The notes beneath the pieces are model-generated. The model saw nothing but the letters and a program-made list of their open reading frames with translations. It had not been told where the DNA came from and did not search any database. A stretch of DNA of 64,000 nt, taken from positions 124,001 to 188,000 of the forward strand of contig JAVSML010000998.1 of the NCBI GenBank assembly GCA_038503035.1, in the 5' to 3' direction. Positions 35,061 through 48,244 of this stretch are shown piece after piece; the first letter of the stretch is position 1, and each line of letters starts with the position of its first letter. Position numbers and translations under genes: made by a program. The stretch is from Crocodylus rhombifer (lineage: Eukaryota > Chordata > Crocodylia > Crocodylidae).

Positions 35061-36060
35061 GCACCTTTAATTTAACACCTGCCAGGGGCCATAGAGTAAG
35101 TCCTTCTGGAAACATAAATTATAGCAACCCAGGACCCAGGGTGATGCAGCAGGAGCTTTCTGGTGTGCAAGGGCAGCAACAAGGCTGGGCCCCAAATCCC
35201 AACAAGGGCAGTAGAAAGACTGTTTCTTCTTTGCTGTAAATATGACATATGTCCCAGTCACCTGTGGAGGGTTCAGGATTGAGAGTGTGGTCAGAGGTAG
35301 AAAGGTAAGAAAGGTTTTATGACTTAACAAAAACACAACTATGTGTAGTAACAAGACAAACAATGACAGACAAAAAACAATCCACATCAGCAACGTATTG
35401 GCAGTCCCCTCTGATGTCTGATGCACAGCAAGTTTCTCTTTCCACAAAGTTCAGCAAAGTCTGACATCCCCAATCAGCGCTGTCTGAGAGGTGGCGGGAA
35501 GGACCCTGGAATGCAGTTCATGGGCTCCTCAAGGTCTACTGGCCCACTGATCCAGGCAACAGCTAATTAATCGTTTTCACAGAGCTGTATCTTCCTTCTG
35601 AATAGTTTTCAGATATTCCAGCTAATTTATAGCTTCTGAATGGTTCTGATAATGTATGACCACTTAGATTCCTTTTACTTCAACTGTCCTTAGACTGGCC
35701 AATAGCAATACAAGCCTTGGATTCTTTTGATAAAGTAATTTTAACTGCGCCACAGGGCCTTACTACTTCTAGGCTTTGCTAAATTTACTAGGCCTTACTT
35801 TATACAAGGCCTCACTACATCTTAAACTTTAATTAGGCTTTTAGCAACAACATGTAGTTTAATATTTAAACTAATACAGAACAACACTTAGTCTAATCTT
35901 CATAGAGCCTTCAGCAAGCCCTTTTATCACACAGACATAATTTCAGCTGTCATAGACATAGTTCTTCATATAAGCTCCTGTAAATAATAAAGCATTGTTT
36001 CCACACCACGAGCCTAACCGAGATACTGCTGACCGCATGCAGCAACTCACTTGCTCTGAA
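35061..36060 (+). repeat. Possible LTR-type remnant
   Basis: The 3' part (about 35930-36052) reads like an R-U5 end: cctgtaaataataaagcatt with a polyadenylation signal at 35984-35989, then a CpG-containing tail ending gcatgcagca. No 5' end or target duplication was found. A 126-codon minus-strand frame (35067-35447) has a hydrophobic stretch (LLMWIVFCLSLFVLLLHIVV) but matches nothing I know. Confidence 0.35.
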
Positions 36061-36237
36061 CAGCTCAAAGAACTTGAGCTGAGTAGATTAACACTGGAAT
36101 TCATCCTTCTGGTTTTATAAAACTATGCTTCTTTACATTAATTTTGAATTTCAATCCAGTACCCTAAAAGAGAAAGGGAGCCTTAATGCATGTATACAAG
36201 AGCTTTAATACATGTATACAAGAGTTAGAAATAGTGG

Positions 36238-36491
36238 GTGCATCTGCACAGGCATTAATGTGCCTTTGCTATTGCACATTAAGTTTAGTACCTCTAATAT
36301 GAGGAATATTTATGAGGTACATAAATGCTGTGTAGCTGGTGCTACTGCACAGTAGCAAAGGTGCACAGTCTTAATGCGCAGTGGACTAATTCTACTGTGC
36401 ATTAGAGCATTTACATGGCTTTTGCCATGATGTGCTAATGCACAGAAGAATTAGTCTACTGCACATTAAGCATCTCATGTAGATGCATCCA
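36238..36491. mobile_element. MITE of the GGGTGCATCTACAC family, short copy
   Basis: The left end gggtgcatctgcac and right end catgtagatgcatcc are inverted repeats. AGT lies directly outside both ends. The interior is full of ttaatgtgc/gcacattaa and ctactgtgc/gcacagtag words in both orientations. Confidence 0.8.
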
Positions 36492-36863
36492 GTGATATTG
36501 TAGTTTGGCTCAGATTTTTCCTATATTTGTATTGCTTCAGTTCCTTACTTGGATGTTCAGAGAGGAAGGCAGAAAGGAAGGCAGCTGGAATAAAATGTAA
36601 CTGAGGCAAAGCTTTACATGTCCTGTTTCTTCACTAAAAACAGAACTAGCTTATTTTTACATAGTTATCAGACATTATGATAATTAGCTTCTCACACCCT
36701 GGGTCAGTTTTGAGCTGGTCATCCACAGGACAAATTATTTGTATATCTTAACCCCCATTCAGGAAATAGAAAATTAAAACGTTGCAAATAGCCACTAAGC
36801 AGTAAAAAGGTCAGAGACAACAGACTCCCAAAACTCCCTAAGTGGTAGATTACTAGACTAGTG

Positions 36864-37505
36864 TAGGGATGTCGGACCAAGCGGGTGGTTGGGGTCTCCA
36901 CAGAGATTGGCCCGGGACCCCTGCAGGCAGAGTGTGCTTGGCTGAGAGGATAGGATGGGACCACAGGCAGGCAGGGAGTGCCACCTGGGAGCAGGATGGA
37001 TGAGCAGGGCCAGGGCTGGAATCACAGGCCAGTAAAAGCATGAGGCTGGGGCCCCAGGGCAGAGTCAGCTCCCCAAACAGCTCCACACTGCCACTGCCCC
37101 ATGATCCCAGCCCCCGCCCCAGCTGTCCCACTCCCAGATGTCACTCCCCTGCCCATGTCCCCATCCTAGCTGCACAACCAAGTACATCCTGACTGTGGGG
37201 GTCCTAGGCCAGTCTCCATGGAAACCCGACCCACTCACTCTCTGGTGTCCCCACTACTGGGTGCTGGGCAGATGGACCACAGTGCTCAGGCAATGGTGCT
37301 AGGCTTGGCAGCAAAAGTGATCCTAGCAGTGGCAGCCAGAAGGAGCTGCCATCACCAGGGCTACCAGGAAGCTAAGTCCGTTTGTCATGCTGTGCACCCA
37401 GTAGAGGGGGACCATCCGCACTTCCCATGGCCCAAGCTGCCCCCTACGCATAAAATCCCTTGGTGGGCCAGATAGGGCCCATGGGATATACTTTGACCAT
37501 CCCTA
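36864..37505. mobile_element. hAT-like non-autonomous element with GC-rich core
   Basis: It starts tagggatgtcggaccaagc and ends tactttgaccatcccta, which are imperfect inverted repeats with hAT-like TAGGG ends. The flanks (gactagtg, gtctatat) agree at only four of eight bases. The core is GC-rich and lacks a transposase. Confidence 0.5.
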
Positions 37506-40378
37506 GTCTATATAGATACAGCAGGCAAATCTGGGAGATAGCCGTTCTATGTTACTATCCTTTCATACAGCTACTGAAATTCCTGTTGGACTTAGCACTG
37601 ACCTTCTTTTAATCTGGTTGAAGAGAATTACAATGTGGGCATTGGTGAACAGTCAACAACAGAGCTGGTCAAAATCTTTCTGACAAGAAAGTTTTTATGT
37701 TGGAAAATGCTAATTCAACAAAATCAATCTTCTTGAACATTATTGGGTTTTGTCAATATTTGGCAAATAGATCAATACAATCCTTCATTTAATAAGGCAA
37801 ACATATTTCATTTCAACTATTGTTTTCATTTTTTTATATAATTATAATACAGTAAGACAAAATATTTTTAATAGTCTGTCATTTCCTACTCCAATACTAT
37901 TTGGAATAATAATTGGGCAAGACTAGCATCAACTTGTAATCCAATTTCAATACCAATTACTGCTTTACAAATATAAAAATAAACACTAAAATGGTTATTG
38001 TATCATGATGATGTAAATAGTTATGTGAAATGATGCATGTTATAATGACTGTCTTCTATTTTTATTGTATCAAAAATCATTTTTGACATTAGTTTTAAAC
38101 AAAAATGTTGCCCTGATTTTTTTTTTCCCGAAATTTTGGAATTGTATGCTTTGTTCATACTTTTTTGTCTGTTGTTGTTTTGTTTTGTTTTTTGTGGGTA
38201 TCCTGGTTTCCTAACAGATATAATTGGTTATTTAATAGCTACCTAAGCAGTGATGTTGTGGAATGAAAGGAGTCTAGGGAATAGTACAAGTGCTTCAGAC
38301 ACTGTGGGAGGGTGGGAAGAAGCCAACAGGGCAGGAGCCCTGGGCATCACCTTTGTGTGCATTGTGAAGGTGCAAAAGCAGCCACTGCTGCAACAGTAGT
38401 TGATCACACTGCCCCAGTTAGCATGGCAGGAGCTGGGACTGCCCTGGTTTCCACCCAGCTGCCCCTGGTGTAGATCTGTGCTACTACACCTTTGACTTAA
38501 GAGTTGGGAGAGATCCTCCTTTGACCTTGGAGGACCTCCATAGACAACCTTTCCACAGGACCCATCACGATTAGTTTTAGAATCTTCATGACTTCAACCT
38601 CAGTTTTCTAGCTGATATCCCCAATACACACAGGCTCTTGAGCTAGAAAACATGATTTAAGCTTTATGTGGGCTGAGGATTCCCAAATTATAAAATTGAG
38701 CCCACTTTCTTTCTGCTTACATTGCACGAGATCTATAAAATCATGGCTGAATAAAATGGCTAACAAAAGAAACATTTCCCATCAGCTCATATTTAATGGT
38801 CCCACCTTGATTTTTTTTTCCCCAGCTGAAGAGTAACAATATAAACCTACATCTCAGCCTGAAATATGTCACTGTATTTTATTTTGGCTTATGCCAGCCT
38901 CTGAGGGCAAATAAGGTTTCTTGTTGTTGTTGTGCTCTGCAAACAGTTTGTTCATTTGAAAGATAAACTATTTAAAAATGTGATAAATACATGTGCCAGG
39001 CAACTGAGCAAACTAAGATTCTTCAGTTTTAACAGCAGAGGGAAACAGTTGAAATTAGGCAAATGCTGCTGTCTGAGCTATATCCCCCTAGCATCTTAAG
39101 AGTTATGTGCAAATTAGAATCACCATTCAGCATGTCCATAAATCAGCGCTCCCTTTGACCCATCAAACGCTGCAGGAGAAGAAAGACAGATATGATTTGT
39201 AGGCTAGGCAGGGGTGTTTGAAGCAGTGTCAAACTTCATAACCCTATCCTTGTTTAGCTAATAGCTATTTGAGCAGACAGTCTAGGGGTAGTTATTATTG
39301 TGGCTTCTGCTAAGCAGCTGTAGTGCACTCACCAGTGGAAGGCCAGCTCCACTAGGGGCTAATGATCTTGGCTTGTTAATAAAAAAAAATAGGGCATAAT
39401 CCACACAATCTTAATGATAACATGTCATATAAAATAACTGTCCCTTTTGGGATTTTTTCTTGGATGTCTTTCTGATTACCTGTCTGTCCCCAAGGGGGTA
39501 TGGAATCATAACTGACATTCCATCCTATTCAAGGATCAAATGCTTACAGATAGATAACATTTGACCTGTTCCACAAAGCAGTTCAGTCGCTGGATGATTA
39601 AACTGAGCTTCTCAGCATGAAAAGATCTAGACTATGGAACGGAGCTGTCAGCCTAATTTGAGAAGCAGCAACAGCAGCAGAAAAATAACAGGAGCTGGTC
39701 TGCCCTTTAGTCAAGGGAGCTCAGTACAGGAGCAGCTGCAATTCCTGCTGTGAGAGAAGCTCTCTTATATGTTATCTTAGCTGTCTTTTCTGGAACCAAT
39801 TTGTTATGCACTGGCATTGTTCCCAATTTAATCTATAAGGAAATATAAAGACAGGAAGTAGACTAGGCGAAACAAGAGCAAAGAACTCTTGTGATCATCT
39901 CACGCACATGTATAGAATGTTATTACACCATTTCTCCATCCAGTTAACTTTTTTTAACTTTCCTTTTTTAACATTAACATATTGGGGCTCATGCTTGCAT
40001 AAGACTTCCCAATGATACCCTCAGTTCTTCTAGTGAAGGAACTAGGCAAGCAACTTTTGACTTCATTATTCAAGGGTTATTAGAGACCACTTCAGCCCTT
40101 ATTCCAAAATACAGAATCTCTAAAGGTAACCCTAATGTGCAGATCCATAGACAATACAAAAGTGCAAAAACATGTTGTTGTATTACACTGTCCTAGTCAC
40201 TCCCCTCCTCCAGTCCATCTTGCCTTGCCTCTTACAAATGTGTGCCACCTACAACACAAAGAAAAGCTTGATGCAGGGGATATTCTGTGGTGCAATTTAC
40301 AGCTGAAAGACTTTTCTAAGTGCCACGGCAATTATTTTGATTGCCCCTTTACAGCTGTTTCACATTGACTCCTTAAAA
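37506..40378. other. Unique AT-rich DNA, possibly containing conserved non-coding sequence
   Basis: No gene. About 38260-38480 is a GC-richer patch. About 38690-39340 is repeat-free sequence of balanced composition that would be a reasonable place to look for conserved non-coding elements; this is only a guess from texture. Confidence 0.35.
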
Positions 40379-41325
40379 GGTTTCATATTTTCATAGTTAG
40401 TAGGATCAGAAGGGACCTGAGCAGATCATCAAGTCCGCCCCCCTGCCTTAGCAGGAAAAAGTACTGGGGTCAAACAACCCCAGCAAGGTGTTTGTTAAGC
40501 CCTTGTCTTAAAGACCCCCAGGGTAGGAGCCAGCACCACTTTGCTTGGAAGTTGGTTCCAGATTCTAGCTGCCCTGACAGTGAAGTAGTGCCTCCTGATG
40601 TCCAAGCTGAATTTACAGCTTGTGACCGTTGTTTCTAGTCACTCCTGGTAGTGCTTGGGGAAACAGGGACTCCCCAAATGCCTGCTGGTCCCCTCTGACT
40701 AGATCCCCCCCTCAGTCTTCTCTTGTGGAGGCTGAACAGGTTCAGGTCCCTGAGCCTCTCCTCATAGGGCCTGCCTTATTGTCCCCTGATCATGTGAGTG
40801 GCCTCCTCGGGACCCTCTCCATGTTGTCCACATCCCTCTTGAAGTACAGCACCCAGAACTGGACGCAGTACTCCAGCTGTGGCCTGACCAGTACCGCATA
40901 GAGGGGGAGGATCACCTCCTCGGACCTGCTTGAGATACATCTGTGGATGCATGACTAGGTGCAGTTGACTTCCCTGGCTGCATCCCCACACTGCCGGCCC
41001 ATGTTCATCTTGCCATCAGTGATGACTCCAAGATCCTTTTCTGCCTCTGTACGGATGAGAAGGGAGTTCCCCAGCCTGTAGGTCTGCTGCTGGTTCTTCC
41101 TCCCCGAGGTGCATCACCTTGCACTTGTCAGTGTTGAAACCCATCCTGTTCTCATGTGCCCACCCCTGTAACCTGTCTAGGTCTGATTGCAGCCTATTCC
41201 TCCCATCTAGCATCCCCACATCCCTCCACATCTTAGTGTCATCAGCAAATTTGAACAGGGTGCTTTTTACTCCCTCGTCCAAGTCACTGATGAAGACATT
41301 GAACACTGCAGGCCTGAGGACCAAG
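40379..41325 (-). mobile_element. CR1 LINE, 5'-truncated in the reverse transcriptase
   Basis: It reads on the minus strand. The 3' end at 40379-40400 has tatgaaa-type text. It is collinear with the 3' part of the CR1 at 22881 and very similar to it, and stops at about 41325 inside the reverse transcriptase. The C-terminal part carries stops and small deletions, for example near 40700, so it is inactive. Confidence 0.88.
41016..41324 (-). pseudogene. CR1 reverse transcriptase fragment with intact FADD box
   Basis: The frame reads FNVFISDLDEG...STLFKFADDTKMW...DLDRLQGWAHENRMGFNTDKCKVMHL. The catalytic FADD motif is intact here, unlike the FAED form at 23.7 kb, but the domain has lost everything upstream. 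It is a dead fragment. Confidence 0.85.
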
Positions 41326-42377
41326 GCCTGAGGAAGGTGTCAGTGTTCATGGAGAAACTCTCTTGAATGCAGTGATGCTGACTTTACATTGGTGTATACA
41401 GGAAATTAGGCCTGCTAGTTTCAGTCAACATAGCACAATTATAGCAGCGTTGTTCTTGCTTTAACAGGTAGCATTAATTCAGCCTTTTATTTTTATGCAT
41501 TCATTTGGGGAATTTATAGCATTCCTCTAAAAATTCACTTAAGATTAGCTTCCATCCATAAACTGCCAGTATAGGTTCCAATTATTTAATAATAAAATTG
41601 AAGAAAATCCCATTCAGACACCACTTTTTATGGAAGGGACAAAGTAACTGAATTTTAAAATCGTATGTGGATACAGAAAAATGTTCCAAATCTTTTAATT
41701 ACTAAATTAGATAGGGGATTTGTGCATTAATTCCTATTAAGCTCCTATTCAAATACACATAAAATGAAGTAGCATAGAAACTGAGAAGTTAAGAAGTTAT
41801 GCTGCATAGGCTCAACAGGATTAAGTATATATTCACATGCACCTTTTCTAGCAGCATTTGACTTCATGTATGCCATCACCCTAATAACCATTTCTTGAAT
41901 CTGCAGTCACTTTCTGGAATGGAAATGACAACTGTCAGATATGTAGCCAGCCCTGTATGTCACCTGAGTATTTGGACTATGAATGCATTTGGGGATTTGA
42001 TCTTTAAGTGTCCCTCTGGCCATCTAAATTAGAGAACTTGGGTGCCCCGATTTGAAAATTATTTTTCTCTGTGTTAGTTGTTCATGCACCAAGACAAAAT
42101 CCTACAGATCTGATTTTCTCTGTGAATCCAAAAAATGATATTCTTGTAGACTGGAAAAGGTTGAAATGTTTGCTTAGTCAACATAGATATGTAAGGCATT
42201 TTTCTAGGGCCTGCAGAATTATGGGAGACACTCCTTTGTGTGCATAGTCACTGAAGTTTCAATTTTGGCCTCCAGCCTGGAAGTAAAACTTCAGTCTGAC
42301 ACATCACAGCTGAATAGTGCTTCACTAACAGAAGCTGTTCATCCTATCTCTGTTGCTCTTTCACATGGAAAATTTGA
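41326..42377. other. Unique AT-rich intergenic DNA
   Basis: Nothing recognised. Confidence 0.45.
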
Positions 42378-42382
42378 CTGCT

Positions 42383-43248
42383 TGTGGCAGGACACTGCTG
42401 GTTCCTGCCACTTTAAGGGCCAGAAGGCAGCAGCGGGTAGGTGCCTGATTAGGGCAGCCATTTTAGATTCAGGGCTGCCCATATAAACAGGACATTTCTG
42501 CTGCTGGAGGTGAGGCAACAATATCACCTGGCTGGAGGGCTGCTGATATCATCTAGAGGTAAGGGAGGAGCTGTAGGGGAGGGATAGGAGACTCCTGGTG
42601 TTGGGTATGACCTAAAACTGCACCCTGCTGGGAGTGGGTGGCCTGGTGGGGTTCCCAGTGGTGCAGGAGCCCCAGGAAATACCAGGCCAGGTACCACCCT
42701 GGTAAAAGGTGGGTTGGGGCACCTTAACCCCTAGCCCCCACAACTGGGTGGGTTACCCCTTGTTTTGGAGGGCCCAGAGAGAGGACCCTTGGAGAGAGGA
42801 AAGGGACATAGACTCAACACCTGTCTGAACTTCCCCTGACTGGCCCATGTTGGGGCCAGGACTGGAAGGGTCGAAGGGCTGGGAGCCCACCGCAAGGAAC
42901 GCCCAAGAGCTGAGTACCTGGGGTTCTGACTGGCCTGGAGGTGGGCCAGGGCTAGAAAGCCACAGGTCCCAGTTGGAGGACCACAGCTGCTGTGGAAGGG
43001 GGAGCAGTTCAGGGGGCTATGATACCTAGTAGGAAGGTAGATGAGACCGCCTGAAGAGAGGAATCCAGGTGGGGCTCAGTTAGGAGGATTCTGGGCCCCA
43101 GTGTAGGGGCCGGTGATTATTATAACCTTGACATGCCATCTGTGAGGCTTGGGCTGCAGTGTAGGGGAGGAAAGGAGTTGCAGATAGCCCAGAAACAGGT
43201 GGGCGGGCTGTAGGGAAAGTGGCCCCTAGCAGGCCCCCTGTTACAGCA
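42383..43248 (+). mobile_element. Solo LTR, TGTGGCAG family
   Basis: An 866-bp unit starts TGTGGCAGGACACTG and ends GTTACAGCA. It is flanked by an exact 5-bp direct repeat, ctgct, at 42378-42382 and 43249-43253. A TATA-like atataaa lies at 42481-42487. Its middle (about 42700-43170) is clearly related to 50580-51020: phrases such as ggggttctgactggcct, gaggattctgg and gggctgcagtgtaggggagg occur in both, in the same order. The related copies end TTTGCCACA, the inverse of TGTGGCA, so the 3' end here is diverged. No internal genes remain. Confidence 0.72.
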
Positions 43249-43253
43249 CTGCT

Positions 43254-44285
43254 TATAGAAGAGGGTACTTTAAAAAAAATTAAGTGTCTGGGCAAGTCTG
43301 GGTCCCACATGTATGCGACTACTCTTCTGTGTCCAGCTCTGCCTGTCTAATGTTGCACAGATGAGACCTTTTCTTAATAGAATCTTTTCAGGGCAGAAAA
43401 TGTCAGTCTACCATATGCCTTCACACTCTATATAATTTTGGCAGCATTAAGTTAACCTCTAGAGTCTACATTCTGCTCTAGTGGCATGTGCTGAAAATTT
43501 CTGAGGTGGTAGAAAAAGTATTTTCACAACTTCTGCTTTAATTAATTTAACTGTCAATCTTTAACCAAACCCAAGCTTGATTCTTTATCCAAGCAGTAAT
43601 ACCAATATCTCTGCTGAGTCTAATTCCATAATTTAATCTTCAGATCCTTAGAATATAAATAATGGATCAAAGCAAAAACTTTTGGATGCAGCTCAATTGC
43701 TCTTCAGAATTCTATCTGAATAGAAACAAAGTAAATGTAGCCAATAATTGTATTCAGAAATTGATGTCACTCATCCTGACAGAGCTAAGGCAGAGGATCC
43801 ATTTAAGAAGATAATACTTTTGGAAGTTATATTTTCATTAACTTACTTCAATCAAATATAAGAGCCAGGCTTGTATTACTCAAGGATGTGTTTAAACTAT
43901 ATTAGGTGTATATCAGTATTGCAAGCATCAGTCCTAGTTCTTGAAGGATGGATCTCCTTACAGGATGGGGACCTGTCCTACATATTAGCACATATTCTTA
44001 GCTCCCTACTAAATTCAACATTTAGTGCTTGGCACATTGGAAGAAGGGCAAAGATAGCAATCCATCTCACCTATAGAGTTAACTGTACATATTACTTTTC
44101 AAAGACCAGGCATTATTAATGGCTTTTTTTGCTAGCTGACATTTAAGAGAAAATATTGGTGCCATTTGAATTCCACACCATGTTGGAGAAATGATAAAGT
44201 ACAAGGCAACATTAAATGCTTTTGTTAATCTCTTATGTATCACTGCGACACATCTGGGGTTGGTGTGTTAGCCGTTTTGATAGTA
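43254..44285. other. Unique AT-rich intergenic DNA
   Basis: Nothing recognised. Confidence 0.45.
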
Positions 44286-44289
44286 CCTA

Positions 44290-44545
44290 ACAGGGCTGTC
44301 CCAGGGATGGAAGAGTGGGGGCATGAATTGGGGCGCAGAGCTGGGCAGAGCAGCCGTGGTGACTCTGTGCCGCCACCGCCGGCTTCACATCTGACCACTC
44401 ACTATCCCCTGCCACTGCTGTCACCACTGCAAATGGTGGCGGCAGCTTCTTGGAGTCCAGGGTGCGTGGGATCGGAGCAGCGGTGTGGCCCCGCGTAGGC
44501 TGATTTGCCCCAGGCCCCACACCCTCCTCAGGTTGGCTCTGGTAG
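44290..44545. repeat. CpG-containing GC-rich repeat patch
   Basis: It begins acagggctgtcccaggg and ends near ggttggctctggta. CpG and GC are far above the flanks. It looks like a short non-autonomous element of unknown class. The open frames on both strands are GC artefacts. Confidence 0.4.
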
Positions 44546-46675
44546 CTATAGTAAAAGATTTGTTGACCTGTAAGAATTAAAAAAGGAAGGAGGGAGATTA
44601 GATCAAACAAATCATTCTTCAATCCTGAGAATTTCACAACATACTAATTTTTTTTAAATAGTAAGTTGTTTTATTTAAATTACAGAATGGCTATAGATTG
44701 AAGCAATAAGAAATTTTACTGATGAATGGATTTCCCCCATTGTTACATGAGCCAAAATCGGGGGCAACCTGTGAAACTATATATCACCTTCATCATAAAC
44801 ATTTGATATACTTAGGCTGTTCTGCTCATCAGAACTCAAAATGACTCATATTTTTCACTGGTCTAAATTCCATGAAATCTATAGCACTAGAGATAGATTT
44901 GATCCAAAATATTAACTGTCCTTCTTACAAATGTAAATGCTGAAGTCCAAGAGGAATTTTCATACAGAATCAGAATATAGTAAAAAATAAAAAATGAATT
45001 AAATACTATATTAATTTATCAAGTAAGCTGTAGTAACACTTTTATCAACATATTTTTCTTTTTTCCCTTAGGAAGTGAGTTAATATCTAAGTCAGTGCTC
45101 TTAGGTTTTGCAGTCTGTCATGTCTTTAAAGGTCCAGCTTTACAAACATGTATTACTTGGTATAAGATTATATCCTGAATAGTCCTTTTGAATTGTACCT
45201 TCTAGCCAATAGATGCTGAGCCTGAAACTGGATCTGCATGAGCAGAATCTTGTGTTTATCTGCTGATCCATTGAGGATAATATGAGACATTTTCCACAAT
45301 GCCCATTAAAAGTTAGTGAGAGATGGAAAACTGCTTCACCTTTAGCCTTAAAAAATATCCAGGAGAGTAGGGAACACTGTCTGCAGAACTTCTAATGGAG
45401 TGTGAACTCTTCAGATTGGGGCACATCTCATTTTCATGTTTACTATTACATTTAGCATATTGTTAGGACTTAACAAATACATTACAGGACTAGATTGGTG
45501 TGTTTGCAAGTTAACATCCAGTTCTGGCTTCTAGCACTTCTTACTGATAGGGAAATTCTTAAACTCCATTCTTAAAATCCATTCTTAAATTCTATGAAAT
45601 AGATTGATGTACCCAAACTGCGACATTATAGCATAGATTTTAAACCAAATACTGGGAAAGTTATGTCTTCAATGTAGATCACCCAGACACCTATGTGTGG
45701 GTATCAGCATCTGGATTACTTGTACTCCCCTACTTGTACCAGCTACTCTAAGCTCTAAGCACCACCAAATTCAAATAAACTAAAGATGTGTATGTGTGAA
45801 TGGGGGGTGGGGTGTTCAGGACCATCCACTTGAAAGGAAATATACTGTGAAGTACTATTAACAAGTGTCAGTGAAAATACAATTTTGGTTATATGATCTG
45901 AATGACTCATCAGGTAGAAATGAAATATGTCACTGCTCAAAGGCAAACAGTGAAGAAGAAAGAGTAAAATATACTCTCAGAAAAGAGCACAATGTATGTG
46001 GGGAAAGTTCTTATTCCTAGGGATTATGCCTGCCACATTTCCTCAAGTGTTATCTGAAGTTTGTTACTCAGATATGTTTTGAGATGAAATTGTGGATAAT
46101 TATGAGAAGGGAATTGTATCCCCCAGTTTTGTAGCTCACATTAAGTTTTAATATAATAGTTCAGTACAACAGTAATGGAAAGCATCACTTTTTATTTTTT
46201 TAAATAAAGATGCTTTATCATATCTCTATGGCTTGAACCCAGGATTTACCAATTTTAATAATATTAGCCTTCTCTTTTTTAAGCTAAAACCTCAGGACTA
46301 TTAAATTGAATTCAGCAGCCAGTTCATGAACTGCTTGTGAAAAACAAGGGAACTATCTATTATTAGTTCATACAGAAATACCCAGCACAGCAAAGAAAAA
46401 CAAACAAACAAATAAAAACTGAAGAAAAATTGTATGGGAGCATCAAATTTTTTTTTTAACCTGAAAAAAAATTTTGTTTTCAAGATTTTTACCCAGATTT
46501 CTTTTTATTTAGGCATGACTGGTCTCAAAATATTGTTTGGAAATTAAAAATCTAAAAATTGTTTAAAATAATGTTGGGGGGGGGGAAATCATTTTTTAAT
46601 ATTTCAATCAACCCAAAACTGCATTTTTCAGAAAATACTTTATCTGGAAAATTCCATACACCTCTGCCTGGCTGA
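44546..46675. other. Unique AT-rich intergenic DNA
   Basis: Nothing recognised beyond homopolymer runs. Confidence 0.45.
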
Positions 46676-46820
46676 AGAAGTTTGTAATTATATAGAAGTT
46701 CAAATCCCACATGGGCCAGTGTTTTTTTGGTAATGCCTTTAGTTGTCGAATCAAAGACCTCTGGATTTAAAAGCAAAAACTATTAGCTCAAGACCAGAAA
46801 ATTGAAGTTGAGCCACTAAA
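46675..46820. repeat. Possible tRNA-derived SINE fragment
   Basis: cctggctgaagaagtttg and, about 30 bp on, agaagttcaaatcccacatg resemble pol III A and B boxes. The spacing and the rest are too degraded to be sure. Confidence 0.25.
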
Positions 46821-47690
46821 AACAGAGTGCCACAGTTTTATCCCTTTAATGTATGGTTTACTAGGTAGGAAGGACTTCACATTCAATGTATAAATATTTA
46901 AGGCCAATTTCTGTATTCAGTTAAAAGGTTTTTTCCCCAATGAAGTGAATGATAGGTGCCTCAGCTCCTGAACCCTACCCTTGTTCTCCAGGTGACGCAC
47001 CCTGACTACCCACTCCCTGATCCCTTTCATGCCTACTGTCTCACTAGCAAAATCATATTCCTTCATTTTTTCCCAGCTCTTTTGAACTTCAATCCCTTTT
47101 ATAATTCTGAGTATCCGGTGTCATAATGTCTGTTAAGAAATACATGTATTACTATTGCTGAAAGACAATGAGGAATGTTACTACTGTTATCCTTGAGGAA
47201 CATGAAATAGCTTGTAAAATGACTTGGGAGATGTGGTTGCATAAAAACCCTCAAACAAGCATAAATTGGCAGATACGGAGGAAAGGTAGAAGTGTTGCTA
47301 CTACTAACTCATGTCTCTTTCAGTTGTCAGAATAGAAAAAAGGAAAAAAACTCTTTTCTGATTCTCAATTAGAACAAAAGAGGTTTAGTCACCTGCTTCT
47401 AATATTTAATCTTCTACCTTTGGGTTCAGAAGATTTTGGGTACTTTGAGTTTTGTATTTTATCCTAGTTAGTTTTTCCAAAGAGTTTTTTTTTTTTTACT
47501 TATAAGTTGGTGCTTATGAAAATGGCCATATTAGCTGCCTGGGAAACTTCTGTGAATTTACAGACTAAATAATGAAGCACAGGAGTGGTGGAAATTTCCC
47601 CAGACTAACTCACTAGTTACACAAATCCTCCAGATATGTTCTCATTCTTGTATGGCACCCATCACTGTGTTGTCTGATTGTAAAAATCTC
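46821..47690. other. Unique AT-rich intergenic DNA
   Basis: Nothing recognised. A T12 run lies near 47487. Confidence 0.45.
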
Positions 47691-47694
47691 TATA

Positions 47695-47905
47695 ATGCAT
47701 CTCAAATAGAGAATCATTATCCCCATTTTATGCTTGGGATTAAAACTTTTAAACATGCCTAAATGACTTAGGATCCAAAATTGTGGAGGTCCTTAGCCTC
47801 CTAAGTTAATTGGGCAGCCTTGAAAATTTTTCCCTAAGTACCTTGCCCAAGGCTATGCAGAAAAACAGTAGCAGAACTGGAAATGCTAACACTTGGGTAT
47901 CAACT
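47695..47905 (+). mobile_element. Ancient L2/CORE-SINE (MIR-like) tail
   Basis: The phrases attatccccattttatgc, ctaaatgactta, cttgcccaaggctatgcag and agtagcagaactggaa match the shared tail of L2/MIR-type amniote repeats in the right order, with about 60 bp inserted between the second and third. An old, immobile fossil. Confidence 0.65.
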
Positions 47906-48242
47906 AATCTCATTCTTAATACTTTAATGGTAATGTCATTTATGTTTCATTAAGTAAGAGTGATTATGTGGAAAAGTCAGAGGAAATAATGTAGTTCATG
48001 TCCGTTCTTTTCTTCGTCAGTCTAAGATGACACTTAGAAGAACTTTTGGAAAATTCTTCTGAAAAGTAGATATTTGTCTGCTGGAAAATAGACTGAAACT
48101 ATGACAGTCACTTTGTAAAGGCTGACAAACAGCTGTTGGAGGATAGCAGCTTATGGTATTGTCTCTACAGATACAAACTGAATTTGTACCATCAACCTAG
48201 AGGTATCCAGTTTCATCTCCTTTGTGCTGATCTTCTACTTTT
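47906..48242. other. Unique intergenic DNA
   Basis: Nothing recognised. Confidence 0.45.
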
Positions 48243-48244
48243 GG

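Noticed and set aside
35067..35447. A 126-codon minus-strand frame with a hydrophobic stretch
   Set aside because: No recognisable family, low-complexity flanks, and it lies in probable LTR-type DNA; kept only as a note under that feature.
46675..46820. A functional tRNA gene
   Set aside because: Only loose A/B-box resemblance; no cloverleaf can be drawn.
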